Positions 52,475 through 61,810 are shown, counted from the stretch's first letter. The stretch is DNA of 64,000 nt from Cupriavidus sp. EM10 (GCF_018729255.1 NZ_CP076060.1:868001-932000), one strand, 5' to 3'. A program made the numbers and translations. Notes: a model not told the origin generated them from the sequence alone.

Positions 52475-55030
52475 ATGTCGACTGCCTCCGATTCCGTCGT
52501 TCCCCAGCCAAGGTTTTCCGCGTGGCGCCAGGCCCTGCGCATGGCGCGCCGCGACTGGCTGGCCGGTGAACTGACGCTGCTGCTGTTCGCGCTGGTGCTG
52601 GCCGTGGCCGCGCTGACCAGCGTGGGTTTCCTGGCGGACCGCATGCGCCTGGGGCTGGAGCGCGATGCGCGGCAGATGATCGCCGCCGACGTGCTGCTGA
52701 TCTCCGATCAGCCGTTCGATGCCGCGTTCAGCGAGCGCGCCCGGCGCGACGGCCTGCAGGTGGCGCAGACCGTCACCTTTCCGAGCATGGCCACGGCGCG
52801 CGCCAGCGGTGCACCGGCGCAGGGCGAGGCGCCGAGCCAGCTTGGGGCGCTGAAGGCCGTGACCGATGGCTATCCGCTGCGCGGCCGGCTCAAGGTGACG
52901 CAGGCGCCCGGCGGGCCGGAATCGACTGCAGACGGCATTCCGGCGCCCGGCACCGTATGGGTGGACGAGGCGCTGCTGATTGCGCTGAACCTGCGCGTTG
53001 GCGACGGGCTGCAGCTTGGCAGCAAGACGTTCCGCATCGACCGCATCATCACGCAGGAGCTGGACCGTGGCGCCGGCTTCATGAACTTCGCGCCGCGCGT
53101 GCTGCTGCCGATGTCCGACCTCGACGCCACCAAACTGATCGGCTGGGGCAGCCGGGTGACCTACCGCCTGCTGGTGGCGGGGCCCGACGCAGCCGGCGAG
53201 GCCTATCGCCAGTGGGCGATTGCCGAGATCGAGCAGCGCCACCTGCGCAATACGCGCGTGGAATCGCTGGAATCGGGCCAGCCGCAGATGCGCGCGACGC
53301 TGGATCGCGCCGAGCGTTTCCTGTCGCTGGTGGCGGTGCTGTCGTCGATGATCGCGGCGGTGGCGATTGCCATGTCGGCGCGCCGCTATATGCAGCGCCA
53401 CACCGATGCCTGCGCCGTCTACAAGTGCATGGGCCTGTCGCGCGCCCAGATCCTGGCGGCGTTTGGCATCGAGTTCCTGCTGCTGGGCCTGGGCGGCGCG
53501 CTGGTCGGCGTGGCATTGGGCTACGCGGCGCACTACGGGCTGCTGATGTCGCTGGGCGGCCTGCTGCAGGTATCGCTGCCGCATCCGTCGTGGGTTCCGG
53601 CGCTGGTGGGTGTGGCGGCCGGGCTGGTGCTGCTGGCCGGGTTCGCCTTGCCCCCGCTGCTGGCGCTGACGCGCATCGCGCCGCTGCGCGTATTGCGGCG
53701 CGACGTGGGCGTGCCGCCGATTTCGGCCTGGGTGGCCTATGCGCTGGGCCTGGGCGCGTTCGTGGCGCTGCTGATGGTGGCGGCGCGCGACCTCAAGCTG
53801 GGCCTGACCACGGCCGGCGGGTTCGCCGGGGCCGGGGTGGTGTTCGCGCTGCTGGCGCTGGGGCTGCTGATGGCGCTGTCGCGCACCATGCGCGGGCGCG
53901 CGCGTGGCAGCGTGGGCTGGCGCTTTGCGCTGGCGGTGCTGGAACGGCGCCGGGGCGTGACCGTGCTGCAGACGGTGGCGCTGGCGGTCGGGCTGATGGC
54001 CTTGCTGCTGCTGGGCATGACGCGCAATGACCTGATCGATTCCTGGCGCAACGCCACGCCGGCCGACGCACCGAACCGTTTCATCATCAATATCCAGCCC
54101 GACCAGCGTGAGCCGCTGCGCGCCATGCTGGCCAGGACCGGTGTCGACGACGTGCTGTTCCCGATGGTGCGCGGGCGCCTGATCCAGATCGGCGACCGCC
54201 CGGTGCAGGCCAGCAGCTACCCCGACGGCCGCGCGCGCAACCTGGTGGAGCGCGAGTTCAACCTGTCGTACATGGACCGGATGCCCGATGGCAACGAAGT
54301 GGTGGCCGGCCGGTGGGAAGGCGGGGCGTCGGTGGAAGAGGGCATCGCCAGGACGCTGCATATCCGGCTGGGCGATACGCTGCGCTTTGACGTGGCGGGG
54401 CAGATCGTCGAGGCGCCGGTGACGTCGCTGCGCAAGCTCGAATGGGGCTCGATGCGCGTCAACTTCTTCGTGATCCTGCCGGTGGCCAAGATGCAGGGCC
54501 TGCCGGAGACCTACATCACGTCGTTCTACCTGCCACCGGCCAAGGCGGCGCTGGGCAACCAGCTGACCGCCGCGTTCCCGAACATCACCGTGGTCAATAC
54601 CGACCTGATCCTGCGCCAGATCCAGAACGTGCTGGACCAGGTGATTGCCGCCGTGGAGTTTCTGTTCGTCTTCACGCTGCTGGCCGGCGTGACGGTGCTG
54701 TATGCCGCACTGTCCGGCGCGCGCGACGAACGCAAGCGGGACGCCGGCCTGCTCAAGGCGCTGGGCGCGCCAGCGTCGCTGGTGCGGCAGACCCAGTACG
54801 CGGAATTCCTGGTGGTGGGCGGTCTGGCGGGCTTCCTGGCCAGCCTGGGCGCGATTGCCGTTGGCTGGGGGCTGTCCCAGTTCGTGTTCGACTTCCCGTA
54901 TCGCTTCAATGGCTGGATCGTGCCGGTGGGCGTGGTTTCTGGCATGCTGTGCGCTTTTGCCGGCGGCTGGCTCGGCTTGCGCGAGGTGCTGCGGCAGCCC
55001 GCGCTGGCCACGCTGCGCGATGTGAACTGA
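52475..55030 (+). CDS. FtsX-type ABC transporter permease (YbbP/LolE-like)
   Basis: 851 residues with two FtsX units. An N-terminal segment (ELTLLLFALVLAVAALTSVG) precedes a large periplasmic MacB-type domain, then three segments at about 285-410 (FLSLVAVLSSMIAAVAIAMS). A second unit ends in LFVFTLLAGVTVLYAALSGA and the repeat-type DERKRDAGLLKALGAPASLV. Such YbbP-like proteins work with an ATPase (YbbA) in export of lipophilic compounds or lipoproteins; no ATPase gene is in this window. The function stays uncertain. It is the first of a compact run ending in globin and DUF924 genes. Confidence 0.85.
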   Translation: MSTASDSVVPQPRFSAWRQALRMARRDWLAGELTLLLFALVLAVAALTSVGFLADRMRLGLERDARQMIAADVLLISDQPFDAAFSERARRDGLQVAQTVTFPSMATARASGAPAQGEAPSQLGALKAVTDGYPLRGRLKVTQAPGGPESTADGIPAPGTVWVDEALLIALNLRVGDGLQLGSKTFRIDRIITQELDRGAGFMNFAPRVLLPMSDLDATKLIGWGSRVTYRLLVAGPDAAGEAYRQWAIAEIEQRHLRNTRVESLESGQPQMRATLDRAERFLSLVAVLSSMIAAVAIAMSARRYMQRHTDACAVYKCMGLSRAQILAAFGIEFLLLGLGGALVGVALGYAAHYGLLMSLGGLLQVSLPHPSWVPALVGVAAGLVLLAGFALPPLLALTRIAPLRVLRRDVGVPPISAWVAYALGLGAFVALLMVAARDLKLGLTTAGGFAGAGVVFALLALGLLMALSRTMRGRARGSVGWRFALAVLERRRGVTVLQTVALAVGLMALLLLGMTRNDLIDSWRNATPADAPNRFIINIQPDQREPLRAMLARTGVDDVLFPMVRGRLIQIGDRPVQASSYPDGRARNLVEREFNLSYMDRMPDGNEVVAGRWEGGASVEEGIARTLHIRLGDTLRFDVAGQIVEAPVTSLRKLEWGSMRVNFFVILPVAKMQGLPETYITSFYLPPAKAALGNQLTAAFPNITVVNTDLILRQIQNVLDQVIAAVEFLFVFTLLAGVTVLYAALSGARDERKRDAGLLKALGAPASLVRQTQYAEFLVVGGLAGFLASLGAIAVGWGLSQFVFDFPYRFNGWIVPVGVVSGMLCAFAGGWLGLREVLRQPALATLRDVN

Positions 55031-55036
55031 TTGGCC

Positions 55037-55456
55037 ATGATTACCGAACCTGCAGAACCCGAAGACAACCGCGAAGAAATCACCGCCTACGAACTGATTG
55101 GCGGGGAAGGGCGCGTGCGCGAGCTGGTCGACCGCTTCTACGACCTGATGGACCTGGAAACCGAGTTCGCCGGGCTGCGCGCGCTGCATCCGTCGACGCT
55201 GGACGGCTCGCGCGACAAGCTGTTCTGGTTCCTGTGCGGCTGGCTGGGCGGCCCGAACTACTTCATCGAACGCTTTGGCCATCCGCGCCTGCGGGCGCGC
55301 CACCTGCCGTTCGAAATCGGCACCAGCGAGCGCGACCAGTGGATGCGCTGCATGGCGCTGGCCATGCAGGACGTGGGGCTGCCGGAGTCGCTGCAGATGC
55401 GGCTGATGCAGGCGCTGTTCCAGACGGCGGACTGGATGCGCAATGTCCAGCGCTAG
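55037..55456 (+). CDS. group II truncated haemoglobin
   Basis: 139 residues. TYELIGGEGRVRELVDRFYD is the truncated-globin A/B helix region; the E/F region KLFWFLCGWLGGPNYFIERF and GHPRLRARHLPFEIG contain the proximal His and the polar-Trp arrangement of the group II (TrHbO-type) globins. Such proteins bind oxygen or nitric oxide. ATG 55037 is four codons... within seven bases of the permease stop, so it is part of that operon; it overlaps the next gene by 14 bases. Confidence 0.9.
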   Translation: MITEPAEPEDNREEITAYELIGGEGRVRELVDRFYDLMDLETEFAGLRALHPSTLDGSRDKLFWFLCGWLGGPNYFIERFGHPRLRARHLPFEIGTSERDQWMRCMALAMQDVGLPESLQMRLMQALFQTADWMRNVQR

Positions 55457-56045
55457 GCCGTTGCCCGCCGCCGCGCAGGCCGTGCTCGACTTCTGGTTCG
55501 GCCGGCCGGGATCGCCGGAATGGGATGTGTCGCGGCGCCAGTGGTTCGCCAAGTCGGACGACTTCGATGCCCGCATCCGCGAGCAGTTCCTGCCGCTCTG
55601 GCAGGCCGCGCACGACGGTGCAAACGATGACTGGTCCGTGACCCCCGAGGGCGCCTGCGCGCGCATCGTGCTGCTGGACCAGTTCCCGCGCAACATGTTC
55701 CGGGGCGATGCCCGCAGCTTTGCCACTGACGCGGCGGCGCTGGCCGTGGCGCGGCGCATGCTGGCCGAGGGCTGGGACCGGCAGTTGCCCACGCCCTGGC
55801 ACCGCGTGTTCTGCTATCTGCCGTTCGAGCACGCCGAGTCGCTGGCCGACCAGGATATCTCCGTGCACAAGACCACGGCGCTGCGCGACGATACGGCTGG
55901 CCGGGTCGATGTGGTGGAATGGGCCGTCAAGCACCGCGAGATCATCGCCCGCTTCGGCCGGTTCCCGCACCGCAACGCGGCGCTGGGCCGCGAAAGCACT
56001 GCGGAGGAGCTGGCCTTCCTGAAGCAGCCCGGCTCACGCTTCTAG
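55443..56045 (+). CDS. DUF924 family protein
   Basis: 200 residues, a TPR-like helical protein. Family motifs: AVLDFWFGRPGSPEWDVSRR, WFAKSDDFDARIREQFLPLW, ARIVLLDQFPRNMFRGDARS and FCYLPFEHAESLADQ. DUF924 proteins have no established function. It overlaps the globin gene by 14 bases, which implies co-expression. Confidence 0.92.
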   Translation: MSSARPLPAAAQAVLDFWFGRPGSPEWDVSRRQWFAKSDDFDARIREQFLPLWQAAHDGANDDWSVTPEGACARIVLLDQFPRNMFRGDARSFATDAAALAVARRMLAEGWDRQLPTPWHRVFCYLPFEHAESLADQDISVHKTTALRDDTAGRVDVVEWAVKHREIIARFGRFPHRNAALGRESTAEELAFLKQPGSRF

Positions 56046-56136
56046 CCGCGCGTGCCTTTCAAGTCGCTTATCGGGGATGCCTGGCCCGGTGTGCTTATAA
56101 TCCCAATCCTGCCGATCCACAGCCTTTCCGATACCC

Positions 56137-56847
56137 ATGGAAGCCAAACCGCAAGCCGGTCCGCGCCGTACCCGAGACCGCATCCTCGACGTCTCGCTGC
56201 GCCTGTTCAATGAACTTGGCGAGCCCAACGTCACCACGACGACGATTGCGGAAGCCATGGAAATCAGCCCTGGCAACCTGTACTACCACTTCCGCAACAA
56301 GGACGACATCATCAATTCCATCTTCGTGCGCTTCGAGCAGGAGATGGAGCGCCGCCTGAAGATGCCGGAAGACCACAAGGCCACGCTGGGCGAGAGCTGG
56401 GGCTACCTGCAGTACATGTCCGAGTTCCTGTGGAACTACCGCTTCCTGTATCGCGACATCAACGACCTGCTGGCGCGCAACCGGATGCTGGAGACCAACT
56501 TCAAGCGCATCGTCGACCAGAAGAAGCGCTTCGCGCTGGAAATCTGCCGGCAGTTCCAGGAAGACGGCGACATGGAAGCCACGCCCGAGCAGGTCGACGC
56601 GGTGTGTACCAATATTGTTGTAATTGCCACGTATTGGTTGTCGTTCCAGTTCGTGCAGCATCCGCGCCAGTACAACGATCCCGAGCAGATTCGCGGCTAT
56701 CTGCACGGTTCGAGCTATCACATCTTCTCGATCCTGGCGCCGTACCTGCGCGGCAAGGCCCGCGAGGCGTTCGATCAGTTGGCGCGCGAATATGCGGCGG
56801 AGAAGGCGGCCGCCGAGGCAGCCAAGGCGGAAAAGGACAAAAAGTGA
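56137..56847 (+). CDS. TetR family regulator
   Basis: 236 residues. The N-terminal helix-turn-helix is clear: RTRDRILDVSLRLFNELGEP, TTTIAEAMEISPGNLYYHFR and NKDDIINSIF. The C-terminal ligand domain is a bundle with FLWNYRFLYRDINDLLARNR, a pattern of the TetR_C type often annotated as AcrR/FabR-like. It ends in a Lys/Ala-rich tail. Its stop overlaps the start of the LOG-family gene by four bases (GTGA), indicating coupling. Target genes are unknown. Confidence 0.9.
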   Translation: MEAKPQAGPRRTRDRILDVSLRLFNELGEPNVTTTTIAEAMEISPGNLYYHFRNKDDIINSIFVRFEQEMERRLKMPEDHKATLGESWGYLQYMSEFLWNYRFLYRDINDLLARNRMLETNFKRIVDQKKRFALEICRQFQEDGDMEATPEQVDAVCTNIVVIATYWLSFQFVQHPRQYNDPEQIRGYLHGSSYHIFSILAPYLRGKAREAFDQLAREYAAEKAAAEAAKAEKDKK

Positions 56848-57428
56848 AATCGGTTTGCGTGTATTGCGGGTCCAGCCCCGGCTTCCGGCCCGAATATGCC
56901 GTGGCGGCCAGGGCGCTGGGCCAGACCATGGCCGAGCAGGGCCTGGCGCTGGTCTATGGTGGTGGCAAGGTGGGGCTGATGGGCATCGTGGCCGATAGCG
57001 TGCTGGCGCACGGCGGCACGGCCATCGGCGTGATCCCGGACGCGCTGATGCAGAAGGAAGTCGGCCATCGGGGCCTGACGGAACTGCACGTGGTGCGCAA
57101 CATGCACGAGCGCAAGCAGATGATGGCGGACCGGTCCGACGCCTTTATCGCGATGCCCGGCGGCGTGGGCACCTTCGAGGAACTGTTCGAGACGTTCACG
57201 TGGGCGCAGCTGGGCTACCACGACAAGCCGGTCGGGCTGCTCAACGTGGCCGGCTTCTACGACGGCATGCTCGCGTTCCTGAACCACGCGGTGGGCGAAG
57301 GGTTCCTGAAACAGATCCACGCCGACATGCTGCACGTATCGACGTCGCCGCAGGACCTGCTCGGCCAACTGGCCGCCGCCCCGCGCGTGCATGTGGACAA
57401 GTGGCAGGCAGGCCGCGAGAAGACCTGA
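56844..57428 (+). CDS. LOG family (TIGR00730) nucleotide 5'-monophosphate phosphoribohydrolase
   Basis: 194 residues beginning MKSVCVYCGSSPGFRPEY from GTG 56844. Family motifs are VYGGGKVGLMGIVADSVL and the catalytic FIAMPGGVGTFEELFETFTW (PGGxGTxxE). LOG proteins cleave nucleoside monophosphates such as cytokinin riboside phosphates or AMP. Whether it makes cytokinin here cannot be told. It overlaps the TetR gene by four bases and is followed by a terminator. Confidence 0.92.
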   Translation: MKSVCVYCGSSPGFRPEYAVAARALGQTMAEQGLALVYGGGKVGLMGIVADSVLAHGGTAIGVIPDALMQKEVGHRGLTELHVVRNMHERKQMMADRSDAFIAMPGGVGTFEELFETFTWAQLGYHDKPVGLLNVAGFYDGMLAFLNHAVGEGFLKQIHADMLHVSTSPQDLLGQLAAAPRVHVDKWQAGREKT

Positions 57429-57454
57429 GACCGAGGTGCTGTGCAAGAAATAGA

Positions 57455-57478
57455 AACGCCGCCAGAGATGGCGGCGTT
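57455..57478. terminator. terminator hairpin between the LOG gene and dgkA
   Basis: Perfect 10-bp stem AACGCCGCCA (57455-57464) / TGGCGGCGTT (57469-57478), loop GAGA. Followed by CTGCATTTT on the right and preceded by AGAAATAGA on the left; it may serve both convergent genes. Confidence 0.8.
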
Positions 57479-57522
57479 CTGCATTTTGGCGAGACTTCTG
57501 GCGAAATTATGACTTCAGGCGA

Positions 57523-58020
57523 CTAGTTCATCAGCATCCCGACCCACCGCACCACATGCGGCCCGCCAATCGCGATCCACGTCCCGCCGCACAGGATCAG
57601 CGCCAGCATCACGGCCGCGCTGCCGAAATCCTTGGCGCGCTTCGACAGGCTGTGGCGTTCCAGCGAAATCCGGTCGATGGCCGCTTCCACGCTCGAATTG
57701 AGCAGCTCCACGATCAGCACCAGCAGCAGCGTGCCCAGCAGCATCACGCGTTCGACCACCGATACCGGCAGGATGAACGCGCAGGGCGTCAGGATGACCA
57801 CCAGCGTCAGTTCCTGGCGGAAAGCGCTTTCCTCCAGCACCGCGTAGCGCAGCCCCGACAGCGAGTTGATCGCGGCGTGCCAGGCGCGGGTCAGGCCGCG
57901 GTTGCCCTTGTGCGGATTGTTGGCAATCGAATATTCGCTTTCCACTTCAGCCGCCACCCGGGTGGCGGTCGGCCGATGCAGCGACGGATCGGGCGGTAGC
58001 GTGGGTTGGGGCTTGGCCAT
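57523..58020 (-). CDS. dgkA: diacylglycerol kinase
   Basis: 165 residues from ATG 58020. The catalytic core has the DgkA signature VELLNSSVEAAIDRISLERH (Glu and Asn-Ser), preceded by the amphipathic region GLTRAWHAAINSLSGLRYAV and EESAFRQELTLVV. Three membrane segments follow the usual pattern. It phosphorylates diacylglycerol to recycle lipid head-group intermediates. The N-terminal 40 residues are an extra hydrophilic extension. Its 5' end overlaps the 3' end of the glycosyltransferase gene by 74 bases. Confidence 0.93.
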   Translation of the reverse strand: MAKPQPTLPPDPSLHRPTATRVAAEVESEYSIANNPHKGNRGLTRAWHAAINSLSGLRYAVLEESAFRQELTLVVILTPCAFILPVSVVERVMLLGTLLLVLIVELLNSSVEAAIDRISLERHSLSKRAKDFGSAAVMLALILCGGTWIAIGGPHVVRWVGMLMN

Positions 58021-59065
58021 GATCGGGTGCGACGGAAGATTCCGGGTGATCGGAGTTGCCCGCCGCACTGGGCAACGGACGCAGATGCGCGAGGAATTGA
58101 TCGGAAGCGGCGCGCCACGAGAACTTCTCGGCATGGGCACGCGCGGTTGCGCGGTCGATGCGCAACGCTTCCAGGCAAGCCTCCCGCAGGTCTTCGTGCA
58201 TCACGCCGGCCGGGCTGTCCCCCAGCACGTCGATCGGACCCGTCACCGGGTACGCCGCCACGGGCAGCCCGCTGGCCAGTGCTTCCAGCAGGACCAGCCC
58301 GAAGGTGTCGGTCTTGCTGGGAAACACGAAGACGTCCGCCGAAGCATACACCTTTGCCAGTTCAGGCTGTTTTAGCACTCCCAGATAATTGGCCGTGGGA
58401 TAGCGCGCCTTCAGGGCCGCCAGCGCCGGGCCATCGCCGACCACCCACTTCGAGCCGGGCAGGTCGAGCTGCAGGAAGGCCTCGACGTTCTTTTCCACGG
58501 CCACGCGGCCCACGTAAAGGAAGATCGGATGGGCAGTGTTTAAAACGTTGGCCCGCTGCGCGGTAAAGACGTCGAGATCGACGCCGCGCGTCCACAGCAC
58601 GCCGTGGGTGATGCCGTAGTCGTGCAGGTCCTTCAGCACCACCGGGGTTGGCGCCATCACGGCACGCGCCGGGCCGTGGAACCAGCGCAGGAAGCGATAG
58701 GTCCAGGCCAGCGGCACGCCGAAGCGCGCCTGCACGTATTCAGGAAAACGCGTGTGGTAGGCGGTGGTGAACGGCAGCTTGTGCTTCATCGCATAGGCCC
58801 GGGCGGCCATGCCCAGCGGGCCTTCGGTGGCGATATGCAGCGCGTCCGGGCGAAACGCGTCGATGCGGCGGCGTACCTTGGCCGACGGCATGATCGACAG
58901 GCGGATCTCCGGATACGTCGGGCAGGGCACCGTGCGGAATTCCAGCGGGGTGAGCAGATCCACCGTGTGACCCATGGCTTCGAGTTCGCGGCGGGTCGAC
59001 TTCAGCGTGCGAACCACGCCATTGACCTGCGGTTCCCATGCGTCGGTGACAATCATGACTCTCAT
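57947..59065 (-). CDS. glycosyltransferase family 4, GDP-mannose-dependent type
   Basis: 372 residues with the two-domain GT-B fold. The N-terminal MRVMIVTDAWEPQVNGVVRT is characteristic of mannosyltransferases acting on lipids, and the C-terminal donor site is seen as FLYVGRVAVEKNVEAFLQL and FVFPSKTDTFGLVLLEALAS (E-x7-E). It is probably involved in glycosylation of diacylglycerol or phosphatidylinositol-type lipids; the dgkA overlap fits a lipid role. The C-terminus is a hydrophilic tail rich in Ser, Ala and His that overlaps dgkA by 74 bases; both frames keep normal family sequence there. Confidence 0.88.
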   Translation of the reverse strand: MRVMIVTDAWEPQVNGVVRTLKSTRRELEAMGHTVDLLTPLEFRTVPCPTYPEIRLSIMPSAKVRRRIDAFRPDALHIATEGPLGMAARAYAMKHKLPFTTAYHTRFPEYVQARFGVPLAWTYRFLRWFHGPARAVMAPTPVVLKDLHDYGITHGVLWTRGVDLDVFTAQRANVLNTAHPIFLYVGRVAVEKNVEAFLQLDLPGSKWVVGDGPALAALKARYPTANYLGVLKQPELAKVYASADVFVFPSKTDTFGLVLLEALASGLPVAAYPVTGPIDVLGDSPAGVMHEDLREACLEALRIDRATARAHAEKFSWRAASDQFLAHLRPLPSAAGNSDHPESSVAPDHGQAPTHATARSVAASADRHPGGG

Positions 59066-59183
59066 TGAGGCTCCTTGCGGCAGCGCCGTGGTGTTGTGGG
59101 GTGGCGGGCCCGCGCCGGGCGGGCCGGCACGGGGCGCAGCGAAGCGGTGGCCGATGGGCGGCCTTTTGCCCGCTGGGACTCGA

Positions 59184-60176
59184 TCAGACCGCGATCTCGG
59201 CAGCGCGGCGGCGCCGGCGGGTGGCGATCTCCGGCGGATCGATCAGCGTGGTCCAGTAGACGATCTTGAGCTCGCCTTCCATGGTTTCCACCAGCGCCGA
59301 CAGGCTTTCCACCCAGTCGCCGTCATTGCAGTAGAGCTGGCCGTCCACCTCGCGGATCTCGGCCTTGTGGATGTGGCCGCAGACCACGCCGTCGCACCCG
59401 CGGCGGCGCGCCTCGTCCACCATCGCGTGTTCGAACGAGTTGATGTAGCTCACCGCGTTCTTGACCTGGTGCTTCAGGTATTGGGACAGCGACCAGTAGT
59501 CGAACCCCAGCCGCGCGCGCACGCGATTGAAGTGGCGGTTCAGCGCCAGGATCATCGTGTAGAGCGAATCGCCCAGGTAGGCCAGCCACCTGGCATGCTG
59601 GACCACGCCGTCGAACAGGTCGCCATGCACCACCCACAGGCGCTTGCCGGTGGCCGTCACGTGCACCGCGTCCTCGCGCACGCTGACGTCGCCAAAGGCC
59701 AGGCCGTCGAACTGGCGCGCGCCTTCGTCGTGGTTGCCGGGGATGTAGATCACCTCGGTGCCCTTGCGCGCCTTGCGCAGCAGCTTCTGCACCACGTCGT
59801 TGTGGCTTTGCGGCCAGTACCAGCCTCGGCGCAACTGCCAGCCGTCGATGATGTCGCCGACCAGGTAGAGCACGTCCGAATCGTTGTGCTTGAGGAAGTC
59901 GAGCAGGTAGGTGGCCTGGCAGCCCGGCGTGCCCAGGTGGATATCGGACAGCCAGATGGCGCGGTAGCGTTGCGCGGAAGGTTCCGGGGCCATGGGGCGG
60001 GTGCCGGAGTCGGCGGATTCGTGCAGGGGGGTATTGCGGGCGGGCGACAGATCGGCTTGCGGCGGCATGAAGGCCGCGAAGGTGGCAGACATCGCGAGCG
60101 TCGCGTCAGGCTTGCCGCGCAGGCGCTGCGCAACCCTCGACAAACTCACGCGTGCAGATCGGATGGCTTGAACCAT
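59184..60176 (-). CDS. LpxH-like UDP-2,3-diacylglucosamine diphosphatase / metallophosphoesterase
   Basis: 330 residues from ATG 60176. The calcineurin-like core begins near residue 70: AIWLSDIHLGTPGCQATYLL (DxH), LYLVGDIIDGWQLRRGWYWP (GDxxD), VIYIPGNHDEGARQF (GNHD) and CDGVVCGHIHKAEIREVDGQ (GHxH). It resembles LpxH2-type enzymes and related phosphoesterases; a true LpxH role in lipid A synthesis is not certain. MAPEPSAQRYRA at 59993 is an alternative start with the core starting eight residues later; the 61-residue leader before it looks disordered. It is upstream of the glycosyltransferase on the same strand. Confidence 0.85.
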   Translation of the reverse strand: MVQAIRSARVSLSRVAQRLRGKPDATLAMSATFAAFMPPQADLSPARNTPLHESADSGTRPMAPEPSAQRYRAIWLSDIHLGTPGCQATYLLDFLKHNDSDVLYLVGDIIDGWQLRRGWYWPQSHNDVVQKLLRKARKGTEVIYIPGNHDEGARQFDGLAFGDVSVREDAVHVTATGKRLWVVHGDLFDGVVQHARWLAYLGDSLYTMILALNRHFNRVRARLGFDYWSLSQYLKHQVKNAVSYINSFEHAMVDEARRRGCDGVVCGHIHKAEIREVDGQLYCNDGDWVESLSALVETMEGELKIVYWTTLIDPPEIATRRRRRAAEIAV

Positions 60177-60275
60177 GGTGGCCCCGTTGTCGGCGATGGC
60201 TGCATTGAGCCAGCGCCAAATGACGAAGCCGTGACGGAAACATGAATGTCACATGAAGCTTGCGGGCCTGTGCGG

Positions 60276-61277
60276 CTAGTGTGCGGCGCCCATCGCCCTG
60301 GCGGCCGGCTGCCGCTGCAGCATGGCCAGCGCGGCGAGCGTGGCCTGGATCGCGCGCGGGTCGCGCAGCAGCGACACATGGCCGATGCCTTCGAGCGCCA
60401 GATGCCGGGCGCCGTCGAGCCATGAAGTGCCCGGCGGCCCGGCGATCGAGTCGTGCCAGCTGAACACCGACACGATGCGCGCCCGCATCGACGGGGTTTC
60501 GGCGGCGGCCAGCGCCGTCAGCCACGCACTCCGCCATCGCATCTGCCGTGCATTGCGTCCACTGCCGAAGCGCGCCAGCGCGCAGCCCTGATGCGGACTA
60601 CCCAGCGTGACGATGCCCGCGCAGGCCGGCTCGCCGCCAGTCTGCTCCGCCAGCACCTGCGCGGCGCGCGCGGCCAGCCCGCCCATGCTGTGGCACACCA
60701 GCAGCGGCGCCCGGCCGGTGCGCGACGCCATCTCGCGCATGCGCGCCAGCAATTGCGGGGCGTAGTCGTCGATGTCGCCAAGCACCGGTGTCAGGTCGAT
60801 CGCCTCGCAGCGGTATCCCGCGGCGGCCAGCGCGGGCGCCATGTCGAGCCAGATCGCGTGGTTGCAGCCGTAGCCGTGTACCAGCAGGACGTGAGGGGTA
60901 TCGGGCAGGGGATGCGGCGGCTGTTTGAGGTGGAGCCGCGAGCGGAACGGCTGCAGCCAGTTGAACATGCGGAACACGGCGCGGCATTCGGCCAGGAAGC
61001 AGCGTATCGCCGCGCTGGCGCCGAGGCGGTGACGCGGCGGGGCTGAATCGGGCAGCGGCAGCCGGTTGTGCAGCGGAATGCCAAGACCCCCGAGCGTGGC
61101 ACCGAATGCCATGGCGACGCTGATACCGAAGACGACAAGCACGGCGGCCAATCCTGCCGCCGATGCCGGCAGCCACGCCCAGCCGTGGGTCAGCGCCAGC
61201 CACGCCGCCAATCCGCATGCCGCCGTCGCCTGTACCACCACGGCGAGGCGACGCAGCGCGGCGGCCGTCAGGCTCAT
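60276..61277 (-). CDS. alpha/beta hydrolase (lipase/esterase)
   Basis: 333 residues. Three N-terminal hydrophobic segments (about 10-65) suggest membrane anchoring; the hydrolase part begins at HVLLVHGYGCNHAIWLDMAP (oxyanion region) with the nucleophile in PLLVCHSMGGLAARAAQVLA (GxSxG as CHSMGG), and a late VSLLRDPRAIQATL region after a candidate catalytic His (GIGHVSLL). The substrate is unknown. Its start overlaps the RDD gene stop by four bases, so both are made together. Confidence 0.85.
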   Translation of the reverse strand: MSLTAAALRRLAVVVQATAACGLAAWLALTHGWAWLPASAAGLAAVLVVFGISVAMAFGATLGGLGIPLHNRLPLPDSAPPRHRLGASAAIRCFLAECRAVFRMFNWLQPFRSRLHLKQPPHPLPDTPHVLLVHGYGCNHAIWLDMAPALAAAGYRCEAIDLTPVLGDIDDYAPQLLARMREMASRTGRAPLLVCHSMGGLAARAAQVLAEQTGGEPACAGIVTLGSPHQGCALARFGSGRNARQMRWRSAWLTALAAAETPSMRARIVSVFSWHDSIAGPPGTSWLDGARHLALEGIGHVSLLRDPRAIQATLAALAMLQRQPAARAMGAAH

Positions 61278-61810
61278 GGCTGCGGACGCAGGTCGGTCAG
61301 GCGCGTGCCTGCCAGCCGGTCATGCAGGAACTGGCGGCGCGGATCGAGCCAGGCCAGCGACATCCAGATCAGCAGCCCGACCGCAAGCACGCCGACGAAC
61401 GGCCACAGCGTGAGGCCCATCGCGTGCCCCACGGCTGCTGCGGGCGGCAGCCACAGCCATGCCAGCACGTAGCGCAGCAGCGCCTGGCCCCAGCGCGGCG
61501 GCTGGCCGGCCGTGGTTTCCAGGCGGATGCGCCAGGTCTGCATCGCCAGTGTCTGGCCGTTGCGTTGCCAGAACCACGAGAAATAGGCGCCGAGGACGAT
61601 GAACATCCACACCTGGTCGACGTAGAAGTGGTTTAGCCCAAGCTGTTGCAGCAGCGGCCGGGCAAGCACCGAGACGGCGCTGGCGGCCATCAGCACGCCG
61701 AACAGCAGCACGCCTTCGTAGAGCATGCAAAGCAGGCGGCGGCGTAGTGTGGGCGTGCGTCGCGGCGTGGGCGGAATCTGGGCGGAGGCGGCTGGCGTGG
61801 CGACAGGCAT
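61274..61810 (-). CDS. RDD family membrane protein
   Basis: 178 residues with three membrane segments (LYEGVLLFGVLMAASAVSVL, QVWMFIVLGAYFSWFW, the AWLWLPPAAAVGHAMGLTLW region) and the RDD-type end DPRRQFLHDRLAGTRLTDL. The role is unknown; RDD proteins include ion transporters in some bacteria. Overlaps the lipase gene by four bases. It is 191 bases downstream of DUF3106. Confidence 0.88.
   Translation of the reverse strand: MPVATPAASAQIPPTPRRTPTLRRRLLCMLYEGVLLFGVLMAASAVSVLARPLLQQLGLNHFYVDQVWMFIVLGAYFSWFWQRNGQTLAMQTWRIRLETTAGQPPRWGQALLRYVLAWLWLPPAAAVGHAMGLTLWPFVGVLAVGLLIWMSLAWLDPRRQFLHDRLAGTRLTDLRPQP

Noticed and set aside
52223..55792. Open frame of about 1190 codons on the minus strand opposite the FtsX-type permease
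   Set aside because: Low-complexity His/Gln/Arg composition, no ribosome binding site; the plus-strand permease has clear membrane segments.
57947..58020. Possible frameshift explaining the glycosyltransferase/dgkA overlap
   Set aside because: No single-base change in a homopolymer gives an earlier natural stop or a better fusion; both proteins have normal core lengths.
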